Shown: in pieces, positions 23,827 to 35,355 of the stretch
How positions within the stretch are numbered: position 1 is the first letter of the stretch
Layout: every line of letters begins with the position of its first letter
Source: Flammula alnicola
Taxonomy: Eukaryota > Basidiomycota > Agaricomycetes > Agaricales > Strophariaceae
DNA length: 64,000 nt
Reading direction: 5' to 3'
Assembly (NCBI GenBank): GCA_015499995.1
Contig: JADNRV010000027.1
Location: forward strand, 248,001 to 312,000
Program-made: the position numbers and the translations under genes
Notes under the pieces: model-generated
Told to the model about the DNA's origin: nothing
The model's input: the letters and a program-made list of their open reading frames with translations, nothing else
Database searches by the model: none

Positions 23827-26729
23827 ATGGGGGTTGCTGGTCTTTGGGATGTGCGTCTCATTCCATAACTTTTCTTTTCTATTCATTCAAGTCGAATCAA
23901 GATTCTTAAACCCACCGCAAAGAATCGCTCTTTAACGGACCTTGCCATTAAAGAGGGATTTGAAGCCAACCCGGACGGCAAACGTGGTTTCGCATTGGTA
24001 TCGATGCTAGCATCTGGTTCTTCCATGCAGAATATGGGCGGGAGGGGGAGAACCCTGTCCTCCGAACGTTGTTCTTTCGCTGCGCAACGCTCATGCATAC
24101 TACATTCTTGCCCATCTTTGTCTTCGACGGTCCGAAACGTCCAGATGTTAAAAGAGGCAAGAAAATCAACCGGACAAGTCACAAACTTATTCCGGGTATG
24201 AAACAAATCGTAGAGGCGTTTGGTTTTGAATGGAGAATGGTAAGAGCGTCGCTTTTCGCTTTTTTTCTGCTCTATGCTCAATATAATTCACCAGGCTCCA
24301 GGAGAGGCTGAAGCTGAATTGGCCTATCTCAATCGAATAGGGGTAATTGATGGAGTCCTCTCAGATGATGTTGATAATTTCCTTTCGGTGCCACAACGGT
24401 TATTCGAAAGTGCGTCTCTCTGCTTTGCGCCTTGAGTTCATGGCGAATCTTACCCTTCTTGTTTGTACTTCAGCTCAAGCAGCACACTCTCTGGCAATCG
24501 TGCAAACCCCGTTCTTAACTCTGCTGGAAAGGATGATAAAAATCACACCCGTGTCTTCCGGCTTCAAGATATCACAGAACATCCAGATGTACGGCTTACT
24601 CGTGGTGGAATGATCCTCATCGGCTTAATGAGCGGTGGAGACTATCAACAAGGAGGTCTAATGCGGTGTGGCACAACGACAGCCCATGCCCTTGCAAAGT
24701 GTGGCTTTGGCGACAGCCTGTACGAGGCTGCAAATAATCTAGATCGTCACCAACTCGCTGAATTTCTCGTCGCTTGGAGGAACGAACTTCGGCAGGAGTT
24801 GAGAACAAACTCGAGAGGACACATTGGACGTAAACAAGTGGCCCTAGCCAAGTCCATCCCTGAAGAGTTTCCCGACGTTGACATTTTACTTTCCTACGTT
24901 AGGCCCATTACATCGGAAAGCATGGGAAGGGAAAGTAATAACATCCAGCTGACGTGGTCCAAGGAACCCAACTTGGCTAAACTGGCCGAGACATGCGAGT
25001 TTTATTTCGAGTGGGGATATAGGGAAGCGATCATCAAACGATTTCGTACCGTCATGTGGCATTCGATCGTTCTCCGCATCCTTCGTCGAGCTGCGTTGGA
25101 CCTCGATGCCAGGACTACGTCTGCGACGGGGATGCCTGCTACGCCGAGAAAGAAGAAGGATAAGGAGACTGAGGCCTGTGGAACACCTTCTAAAATGATC
25201 ACTCAGCATTTTTCCTCTCTCGGCCTTACGTCTCCAACCAAAGTCTACATATCTGGCTCTGAATCCGAAGGGGACGACGACGAAGAAAGGCTCCTCATAA
25301 AGGTTCACTCTACGCGGACGCACACGTCCACCGACGGCTTGCCAGAATACCGGCTGGAAGTTGCACCGAAGCAGCTGGTAAGACTTACGGAGTCTGGGAT
25401 CAAAGGTATACGAGTACCGGAAGGCCCAGATGAATGGGCATCGGAAAACGAGGAAGATGAAGATGGCGCAACCAAGAAGCGAGGAAATGGCCAACCCATT
25501 GACCCCGAAACTCATTTGCGTGTGTGGATGCCTGCCTGTATGGTCAAACTCGTGGAGCCTCGCCTTGTGCAGGAATTTGAGGACATACAGGAACAGAAAA
25601 GGTTGAAGAAGGCGAAGAAAGGATCTCGAGGTACATCAGCTGTGGAAAAACCTCCACGCAAAGCGAAAAAGCCTGCTGCGAAATTAACCGACGATCTCTC
25701 GGATGTTTTTCCTCTCCTCCAATCGAGAAACAAAACAGAAAATGAAAGCTGTCCAGCCCGAAACGGCCGTTTCTGTGCAATCATCCTCTGAAGAGGGCGA
25801 ATCATCCGATCCTGATATTCCATCTCGTTTGCAAGATAAAACAAAGACGAAAACTCGACAAGCCATATTAAAGATTTAGAAGCAGTAGGAAAACCTAACG
25901 AATTCCTTCCGTCGCCAGTGTCTTCCAGGACTGGCATCAAAGACCTCACTAAGAAGAAGAAACCCTCGACCATTGCTGGGGCCCATCCTAATGATCTGAA
26001 ATCATTCTTCTCAGTCACTCAGTCTTTAACAACAACGGCTTTGAAAAAACACCCTGGCAGTTCTAACCAAACCGCATCGCATATCCATCCTGCGACTCAG
26101 ACATCAGCCAATATATCTGGATCATCTCGAACGAAGGCTCTAGCAGAATTACGCAATAACACAGGCACCACCTCCAACCGGATGGCTGGGCCTAGTACAT
26201 CTTCAGGATTGCCAAAGAAAGGCAAAGCGCCAACCACCTCGAAACTGGCACCATCACAATATTCGAAAGCTCTTTGCCACTCGGACGACTCCTCGTTCGA
26301 GGAATACAACATTGCATTGTGGAACAAGGGATCTACCACTGCCGACCCTGCCCAGTCTTCACCTTCAAAGAGGAAGATCCAATATAGGACTACAAGCTCG
26401 CCGTCTGAATCAGAACCCTCTGAGCGCGTGAAGAAATCTCCGCGGAAGAACACCTTCCCACAGAGTACTCGTCGACCAATATCCCCATCGCCTGCAAGCT
26501 CTCGTCTTCCGGTCAAGAAAGCCGTCAGCGAGGTGATTGAAATATCAGACTCGGATTCCGACGTACCACCCCGAGTTTGCTAACTCTTCCACCGCTCATG
26601 GCCGCCAGAGCTAGATCCAAAGCCATATCGAGTCTAGATTCTTTCTCAAAGGCTGCAGTGTCTTCAAAGCCAGTGCGAAGGAAAGTGCCGCCTATTGTAG
26701 CGTCAGAAGATATCATTGATCTCACTTAG
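23827..26729 (+). CDS. GEN1: GEN1/Yen1-type Holliday-junction resolvase, frame disrupted
   Basis: Rad2/XPG-family nuclease that cuts Holliday junctions in the nucleus. Exon 1 is MGVAGLWD. The XPG N-domain follows with GIDASIWFFHAEYG and FVFDGPKRPDVKRG. The I-domain is GEAEAELAYLNRIGVIDGVL followed by SDDVDNF, and the helix-hairpin region reads LMSGGDYQQGGLMRCG, close to GEN1's GGDY...GI..CG. Conserved acidic metal ligands are visible. The long C-terminal tail is basic and serine-rich. It ends with VIEISDSDSD and then EDIIDLT, two SUMO-interaction-like motifs; yeast Yen1 is also known to use such motifs. The frame breaks near 23988 and 24383 (T-run losses), and in the tail near 25740, 25880 and 26575. 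The short motifs and GEN1-like GGDY loop separate it from FEN1 and EXO1. Confidence 0.82.
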
Positions 26730-26882
26730 ATTTTTATGGATGTATTTATGTTAAATCAACGGGATAGCAATGGAATTACAGTTACAATCAGAATCTTATT
26801 CCCGTGGGCGGGAAGGGAGTTACATCCATACAGATACATGGTGTCACAACACATACAAAAAGAGCAGTTTTGGATAAGTCCA

Positions 26883-29800
26883 TTAGAACGACGTTGTAAA
26901 GTCCCGTAGAGCCTCTTGGCCCATCACACGTCCCACCACGTCAGGAGGCGCGTCGTCCCGCGGCACCTGATTTTTGAAGCGCCGGATAACCTCCAGGCGA
27001 GAGTGCCAATTTGTTTTCGTTTCGACGCGTTCGGTATCCTTCTTGGTTTCGGCAAAGATGGACGTGAACCAATCAGCCAACAGGCTGAGTTGACGTACAA
27101 GCAGGGGTAAGTTCTCTGCTGATATCAATTTGAAGAAGCCGATGGGCGCGAATTCAGTCATACCCGGCGCTGACTGGATAGTGACCTTGAAATATTCATT
27201 TTCGTGTATGTTGTTGGAAAAGGCGGCAATGGATCCAACAGAATGGGGTTCAATCACAATATTGACGAATTGAAATTGGGTTTTTAAAGTGTCGAAGCGA
27301 TAAGGTAACGCCGAGTCATTCCAGACAATCCGGACGTAATCGTTTCCGATATGGCGTTTCTTGTTATTGCATAGTGGGTCATCGCTTTTCGTTGGCATCA
27401 TGGTCGCAGTGTGGTATAGAATTTGGCCTATGTCATCCCACCATGCGTATGCGTATTCGCCGTCTTCATCCGGATCTAAGCCACCTGCATAGACATCGAC
27501 TTGACCTCGCAAATTGATGAGTCTGCCAATTCCTTCCAGGAAACGGGTGTAAGCTGGAGAACCGTGTACATTTTGAAGAATATCGGCTTCGTTTGTTTGT
27601 CCTGGGGCGACATACATGATACCCACTTTGTGGGTGTCGATGACTGGAATGTTGTCAAGGGAGCGGACAAATCTGTTAACCGCCTGTTGGTCCGGTACAC
27701 GCTTAATGAACGGCGCTGTAGTGCCATCGGGAAAAGGGGATAGCTGAAGGATCAGGAACGAAGGATCAATTTCCACATGTTTGCGCCTTTGCGAAGGAGC
27801 TGTACCACTCCAAACATAACCAGTGATAGGATCAGGTTGAGGTAATCCTTCAGTTTCACGACCGTCTGTATCGGACAAAGGATGTATGCTTTCCTGCTGA
27901 AAAGTAAGCAGCTGTGTTGTCTCCACAAAAAATTCCTTACCCTGTCCATGTCATTTTTGTCCATATCTTCTCCGTCAGAAACCGTCATCGGGTGAGACGG
28001 ATCTCTATCCATGATAAGACCGGCTGGCACCGATAGCAGATCTGGAGCAACGTCACCAGGACCCACCATTGGCACATTTTCGACGCGGCAAACAAACCGA
28101 GAGAACCCAGATGGTCGGCGAGACATAACCTCGACCCAGCCAGAGCGAGCAATTGACCGAATAGTAACTACGGCGTTCCCTAAAATCCACGTTTTCTCGT
28201 TGTTTTGCATATCGGATGACGAGTGGGATGGGTTGGTTACTATATCACTGAACGTCGAGTTTGCAGGCCTAGGGTCGGCACTACCATACGTATAGCGAGC
28301 AAGCCAGTCGAAACAGACTTCGGTGGGTTCGTCAACTTGCGCATTTCCTTCGTTAGCGAGTAGAAGTTGGCGAGCAATATATCGGACATGTCGAGGGCGG
28401 TTTGGTAGTTTCACTGCTAAGAACCAGATATAAACCACGAAATAAGATAAAATGCGAACATGCTGCGATAGTGCCCACGACATGGTTGGCGGTGCATGCA
28501 GACGGTTGTAGTGTTGCAAGAACTGAAGAGCGACACCGAAAACCATTTTGAAGTCACCCTCCGTGAAGTTGGCGTGTAAGGACTGTAAGGAACCGATGAT
28601 GGAGAGGAAACCTAGAATGTGGACGGCCATGCTCGGGTTGGACATGATCTGCGAAAGTTTTTCAAGAATTCTTGATAAGCATTTCGTCATCGAAGGCTGT
28701 AGCTCGAATGCTGAGAGAGACAGGGCGTGCAGACAGCATTTGATCGTTGCTGGTGTACCATTCAACCCGGCTTGGAATACTTCAACCAAAAGATGGCGTT
28801 GTTGGAGCTCGAAGCACCTTCGATAGCCGACGAGGACCGATAAGGTTTGATATGCCAAACCGTGGGCATCGCGCATTTTCAAGCCAACGGGCCACTGCTC
28901 GACATGAGAGGCAAGCTCGCCGCTAAGAATCCCACTGCAGAGGATGGACAGCATCTTGGATATGGCGGCGCGAGACTTCGGTCCGCAAAAAAGGTGCTTA
29001 TTCGACAGCTGGGCGGGAAGATGGCAGAGAACGTAGGAGAGAATCTCCCAGCTAGTCTCTTTCTCTAAAATCGCGTCGATCGCTAGAAGGTAGCGAGATA
29101 TTGGTAAGACCAAGATGCGATCAGGACCTTCAGGATCGTAGGATACCAGGACTTCACTCGGAGAATCGGGACCAGAGACATAGAATGGAAATGTCTCTGG
29201 TATATGCCACAAAGCCTCGAGGGGTTTTGGTGGAGGAGGAAGAGGTGGAGGTGGAGCCGTCGTCCGAGAACGGCTCCTGCTGGGGGCTGAAGGACCACCA
29301 ATTCCTCGTCCTCGAGACAGTTGCCGGCCGTCTCTCTCCTGCGGGAAACGGGCCCGCGCCTTTCTTATATCAATGCCTTCTGGAGGAGAATCTTCTGACC
29401 CTCGATTCGCTCCTGGAGTTGGATGAGCATCTACCCGATTGATGAGGGCACCCAGAGATGCTATAAGTCCATTCGTATCGTATCCTTCGCTGACATAGTA
29501 GAGATTGTGGTCGCGATCAGCCCGCAGGCGCACCAAAAATTGTAATGCTGTGACCCTGGCTCGCATGGACTTCCCATCGGTGATGATAGCAAGCAGCATC
29601 TCATAAACGCGGACTGCGAGCAGTAGATTCTTTGGCCCAAGGGAGAAAGGAGTGAAGACGAGCTGACTGAATATCTCGACCAAGGCGGCTGTTGCTGATA
29701 CGTCACGAGGAATCAAAGGAGGCCCAGGTCGTGCTGGAACGTATGGCTCTCCTTTAACATCATTGGCGTCTTCTTGGTATTGAGGCTGGACTGATTGGGA

Positions 29801-32391
29801 TCGAGATGTAGTACCGCCGGCAGTCAACGATGACAAAATGGACATCACTGAGGGCATGCCTGAATCCTTCTCCCTTTCGCGAAGTGCAGCGAACTCGGTC
29901 TGTACCCGAGTTATCGAGGGCGAGACATTTGCAGATGGCGAAGAACTCATGTTCGCGGAAGGAGAATGAGTGTCGTTTGTATAGACCGACGCTGTGTCGA
30001 TGCTGTCCCCATCTTCTTCCGGTTTTTCCGATGCAACGGAAACCAACAAATCAAGATAATTTGTTAGCTCTGCCATATCCGCAGCATCGTCTTCCCCTCG
30101 TTCATCACTTCTCAGGACGATTTCTTCGCCGATCAGCTTCCACGTGACGTCGGCATCGTCGCTCTGGTCCCCAGCACATCCCACTAAGCCACCACAGAAC
30201 GTCCAAATCAGGTCTGCAAGAGGTCGGCGATATACCCTCATGTCCTTAACACTTTCGTATACATGATGCAATGTGTCCATGATAGCCCTTCTGGTCTGCG
30301 GCCGGAACGGGCTAACCAAAGTCTCGTTTGCGAGAAGGTTTTTCCAGTTATCGAGCCATTCAGGGGAGGTCGGAGACAGATCATGTTGTTCCATCATGAG
30401 ATGGGGCAGACGGGCAGTATCGGCATCTGTGAGATGTTCGGCGACATGAATCAGGATACTGGAGAGTAGCGGGTTGAGAGCCCTTGAATGATCGCGAGCC
30501 AGCAAGGACGAAATGGTCCGAAGGATGGGCGTTGGAGCATCGTGTGGATGCTCAATGGGTATGGTGAACGGAGTGCCATCTGGGTTCCTAATACGTCAAA
30601 CGATATGAGCTCTGAAGATCCACATAAATAAAAGGCTCACTTCAAGGGCAGAAGATAACCTGAAAGCTTCAGCAGAGTCAACCCCACAACTCCGGCTTCT
30701 TCTTCGTCTAGCATCCCATGCTCCTCATCCCTGAGGTCAAGCTCTTGAAGAATATCCTTCAGAACGCCTGCAGCCTCCTCCAATATCTCATCCTTCCCTT
30801 GCTGCTCCTTCTCCCATGCCAACCGCTTCTCGGAATCGTTTTTGAGAGTCGCATCGTCGAAACGATAATCTATCCAAGCTCCTACGCTCTCGGCCAGTGT
30901 TCGTCCGAGTCTTGCAGCATCCCAGCCGTTGCCACCAATACCAATCGAACTGGGCGTATAATCTTCCTTCGGCCACGCCTTTTCCAATAAATCGACTTGC
31001 AGCGCCATATGACCAGGAGCACCAGAGTGGGAATATCCGATTGAAGCTTCTCGAGAGATATACGCTCGAGCAAGTCGGGCTGAGAGAGCGCGCCGAACGT
31101 AATTCCTAAAAGTGCGATTAGCACCAAGGGTGGTCATAATCGCAACCGCCGGAGATGATGGTTGAGACGGTTGGTTGACGCCAGTTAAGGCCCCCTTGTC
31201 CTCTGCAGAGCACGGCGGGAAAAGATAGGACTTGAGAATTAACATGCATGACGTAGCATATGGTCCTTGGAATAGAGAATTCAGTGTCTCCGTGATCCTG
31301 TCTTCTAGGGTGTTCTTCTTTGTGGCTGAAGCGTTACAGATAAACGTGGAAGAGGGGCTGCACAAAATGCAAGGGCTCGGAAAAGAAGAGGTAGAATGGA
31401 GTTTAGATGGACTGGGGGTAGTGTTTTGATGTGGGCAGACAGATGACTCAGATATAGGTTGGTCGCAAGTTCCGCAGGATGCTTGAGAACGGCATGAGAA
31501 GCTGGAGTAGGAATGTTGGATGCAGCAGCAGAAATTGAAGATGAGATAGTGAGGATACATTCCGGCGATGGCCCAGTGAAGAGTGCCTCGTAGTTGGGGC
31601 AGGGGCAGCTGTAGAGGTAGGACTGGATGGTAGTTCTTTAGTTGGATCTGGAATTACGATAGAGCGATCAACCAAGCTGGCATAGAAGTGTAACACATCG
31701 GCCATCTTTTCGTCGGTAATCCTGGAGGCGTTTTCTGGTTTCGTTAAAAGTCGTTGAGGAATTTGACAAGGAGATCAAGGCTTCGTTCTCGCTCTGTCAT
31801 TGGAGCGATCGACAGGGCAGCCGGTACCTTCAACAACCCCTCAAACGCTCCTTCAATCCACCATTGCAGTACGTCGATTAGATGGTTCTCGATGCCAATT
31901 ATATCGATGCCGTATCTGGTAAGTGCTCGAAGGGCTTTGAACCTTGGCTCCCACAACTCCATCCCCCATGATGTAGTGGTTCCAAGGAACAAAGAGAAGT
32001 AAGAGAGCCTTTCCGCGGTTCCAAGAGACAGTGCCTCATGGTTCTCCCAATACGCTGATAGAATGTCGTAACCTGCGGCTTGGACAGAGGGTGGCGACTC
32101 TGCACTACAAAGGGAGACGAGGATCGGGTTCAGGGTCTCACGTAGAGGAAGTGGAGACAGGTTGAGAGGGTGCTTGCCAAAGCACGAGCGTGAGCCAAAC
32201 TGGGGACAGATGGAGGGGTTAAGCTTGGATTAGGCCTTCCAAAGGAAGCGTCGGTTGGGTGATGGGGCAGGGGCCGGTGGGACAACGGTTTGCTCTGCGC
32301 GAGGCCTGCGGCTCCATAATGAAGCAGTAAACGAAGTTGTATTCGCCCGTGGGCGCGCCCTAGTGGATGGCTCTGCTTCTTGGCGGGACAT
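26883..32391 (-). CDS. TSC2: tuberin homologue (TSC2), Rheb/Rap GTPase-activating protein
   Basis: GAP subunit of the TSC complex, which restrains Rheb and TORC1. The start MSRQEAEPSTRARPRANTTS is followed by AGYDILSAYWENHEALSLG and ELWEPRFKALRALTRYGID, the fungal tuberin N-terminus. A long uninterrupted block (30505-27752) carries the tuberin middle region. The C-terminal Rap-GAP domain has HKVGIMYVAPGQTNEADIL, then YAGGLD...YAYAWWDDIGQILYH, KKRHIGNDYVRIVWNDS with the catalytic Asn, and FQFVNIVIEPHS. An intron of 45 nt lies at 27897-27941 and another near 30590-30640. Size is about 1,750 residues, normal for the family. Frame breaks near 32221 and 32160 fit one-base losses in T and C runs; others may occur between 31.4 and 31.75 kb. 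Confidence 0.88.
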
Positions 32392-32880
32392 TCATGAAGG
32401 CTAATCTTGAATCGACTCCAAAACTCAGGCCTCAGGCCTCTTGAACTGATGGATAGAGTTAAGTATATAAACCCAATGATCAGAACAAAGAAATACCTGG
32501 GCTCGCTGTCGTTATACGTGGTAGCGAGAAGAAACGAACAGTGAACAAGATCGAGAGCAGAAGAGAACTTGAATGTAGGATGCGGACGGTCAGGATCAAA
32601 ACCACCAAATCACGTGACCGATCTACATTCGCCGTACACGATCATGATGCCACAGTAATATTGCTTCATCGGGCTTGAGGTTGCCATGTACAGCTATCGT
32701 GACGAAATTGTACTCGGACGACAAATTCTCAAGAGGTGCAGTCAAGATATATTGTCCGTATACTGTAGGGAAAGTAGCACCAGGGTATCATACATTTATA
32801 ACGCTGAAAGTCCACCTGACCAAGACGGTATGACTAAAGACGACGAGCGTCATCTTTGAACTACACCTAGGATTCCTCCG
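32392..32880. other. intergenic region, no gene recognised
   Basis: About 490 bp between the TSC2 start and the 3' end of the fruit-body protein gene. It would contain the TSC2 promoter. No ORF of note. Confidence 0.35.
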
Positions 32881-33788
32881 TCACTTAAGAAGAAACTTTG
32901 CACCATCCTTCAGAGTCGTGATGAAGTCGATGCTTCCGTCTGGCTGGCTCTGTCCACCGAAGTTATCCGCGTCAGTTGCATTGTGGCACTGTGTAAAGAG
33001 GGAGCAAGTAAGCAGTGGGCTGCCACCCTGTATGAATTTCCGCATGGTTAGCACGAGTTAACCTTTCAAGCAGCTATTTATCACAAACCTTGCCGTTGAC
33101 ATCATGGTATGCTATCAGAATTTGGTTAGAACAATCGTAACGGTGAAGGGAAAGAGAGGTTGGATAAACGTACTGTTGATGAAGCCACAGCCTGCAACAG
33201 AATACACATAGTCATGCAATCTGGTGTTCCAGTGAGTTTCATTAACCTAGAAATTTCGCAGCTAAGACAACATACCGTCCACAGTATCAACCAATCCGAA
33301 AGTCTGGAAGTCGTCAGCCTGGACGGCAGCAGTGATGTTGTTGAAAGTCTCGATATATCCGTTACTAGCCGTTGGGGTAGGCGCGCTGGAGGTCGACGAT
33401 GACGTGGACGTGGCGGTAGTCTTGGTCGTGGTCGGTTTGGGAGGTGGGGGCGGCTTGTGCGGGCATTGGATGGCATGCGGGAAGTACGGCAAGATTTTGC
33501 AGAGGATCTTTGACGAAAATTGTTAAGTCTCATGCGTCCTGCTCCAGTAGCCATGTAATTCACTCACCCCAGAAAGGCATGGGTACTCGGGTATTTGGAG
33601 GGAAAGTTGCCATAGTACCACCCTGGGCGGTAGCCAGGCTTCCAGGGAGGAATTGGGGACCCATACTTGTTTGACTCGGATAAGTCAACCCCAACGACGG
33701 ATTTGATGTCAAAGGGGAACGCCTGAGCATTCGCTCCTGCCCCGGAGGCGACAATAGTCACTGCAGCGAGAACGGTTGAAAAACGCAT
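32881..33788 (-). CDS. secreted fruit-body-specific-type protein
   Basis: Secreted protein of an agaricomycete family known from fruit bodies; the molecular function is unknown. The signal peptide is MRFSTVLAAVTIVASGAGANA. The mature start AFPFDIKSVVGVDLSESNKY is family-typical, followed by GSPIPPWKPGYRPGWYYGNF. A Pro/Thr/Ser-rich linker comes next, then a Cys-rich domain with TFGLVDTV, DCMTMC, GCGFIN, YHDVNGK and SPLLTCSLFTQCHNATDADN. It ends FGGQSQPDGSIDFIT plus a short basic tail. At least four short introns interrupt the Cys-rich part. One base appears to be missing after DCMTMC (about 33207). A TATA box sits about 83 bp before the start codon. Confidence 0.75.
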
Positions 33789-33870
33789 GGTGCAGCTGGG
33801 GAGACGGATGTTCGGGCAGAACTTAGAGCTGAAGCAGAGGCTCTGAGCTGTCAGGACATGCTGAATTGGG

Positions 33871-33880
33871 CCTTTATACC
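33871..33880 (-). promoter_or_regulatory. TATA box of the fruit-body protein gene
   Basis: On the minus strand the sequence reads GGTATAAAGG, 83 bp upstream of the ATG at 33788. A TATA box at this distance is common for strongly regulated fungal genes. Assignment is by motif and position only. Confidence 0.5.
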
Positions 33881-35355
33881 GTATCCTGAAATGATGTGTA
33901 AACTCGAAAAGGGCGCGGAGGAGATTGAGCTGGTCGGATGAAACACCTGGTAATCGGCACCGTTCTCCTGCATCAAGGTCTAGACATTTACTTGTTGAAT
34001 TTTATGCTTCTGTGTGCCTGTAGATGAATTTAATTGGTCTTGTATTCACCAAGGCCGCTTGCCTTGATCTCGACTGGATGATATTTTCACGCAGTCAAAC
34101 ATTCTGACACGTGAGGGAACTTGTCAGTGATCCGGACTCCTCGTCTTCTTGTCTTCTCCGACATATGTATTTGCCGGTTTCTGTTCGAAAAGTATTATCA
34201 GGATTAGCCCTTCGGTGGAATATTACAAAGTCTTTTTCATACTTACCGACAAAGGAAGGGTATCCAACAACGTGGAGTAGCCTAATTGAGGATGCAAAAG
34301 TATGCGCCACAATGGTCGAAGCGTTGAACTGCAAGGCACAAATGTGGACCTTTTAAGAACAGACGCACATGCACCTGACAGGTTTCGACGTCCCCGGACA
34401 TGACTCTGATGATAGCGCCATCCAAATTCCGATGTTGACACGAGCCTGCCAGACAAGCGGAAAGTAATGTGTCGATTGTTGGAAGGTTTTTCTCGAAGAA
34501 CTTTCTGTATGCCAGGCGTCAGTCAACCAGGTCCACCATAGGGCCGCTGATTATACAGTCAGAAACGTACCTCAGACCACTGCATGACCAGATTGGCAAG
34601 ACTGAGGACGTCCGCTGCACACTGGCAATGGCGGTTAACATAAACACAGAGGTTGGTGGCTTTAGGATGCAATAGGATGCAACCCGTTCGGGGGAACACT
34701 GAGCAAGTTTCTTTCGCATCTCAGACAGAGGACTTCTTATGTTGGAATGGGCTGGCGGTTTTCGCTGTGACGTGGGGGAAAAGGCAAGAAAAAAGACCCT
34801 CGCGGATGAAAATCTGTCGAAGATGGAAGGTTCTAAAAATAGCAAACAATATCTCTCAGAGAATGTCTGCAAAAGACCGGAAGATGCCGACTAGAGTGAT
34901 TTTCATATTCATCGAGATAATGACACGGAGTACTGAAGCCGGAGTGTAAGTAGATCGAACCAATAGCTTTCATCCAACGGTATTTCAGCAGCGAATAACC
35001 GACCCGAAACTCACTTACGTGCGTGTGCCAAGATATGTACTTACAAGTTACCACGGGACAGAAAGCGACAAGGAAAAACACAAGAAAAACAAAGCAACAA
35101 GAAACAACGTAAATCGCTGATCCTCTGATAGAAGATAAATGGTGTGTTGGCATAACGTGATCCCCCTGAATAATAGCGGCTCTGGCAGTGGTAGGAGAGC
35201 GTGGCAGGGCGGATCTACTGTACAGTTAAAATGTGTCTAAGTAAGAACGTAGCACTAGTCGTTGGCGTGTCTACATTGAAAGTTAAAAGGATATATCGAT
35301 ATTCCAGGCCTAGCGTCTAGTTCATGTTTGCTCCGTCGTGACCGCCAACAAGGTA
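33881..35355. other. gene-free region
   Basis: About 1.5 kb with scattered short ORFs on both strands and no recognisable protein, RNA gene or repeat. It separates the fruit-body gene promoter from the 3' end of the NCS1 permease. Confidence 0.35.

Noticed and set aside
33126..33563. Arg/Pro-rich ORF on the minus strand
   Set aside because: It is a wrong-frame reading of the Pro/Thr-rich linker of the secreted fruit-body protein.
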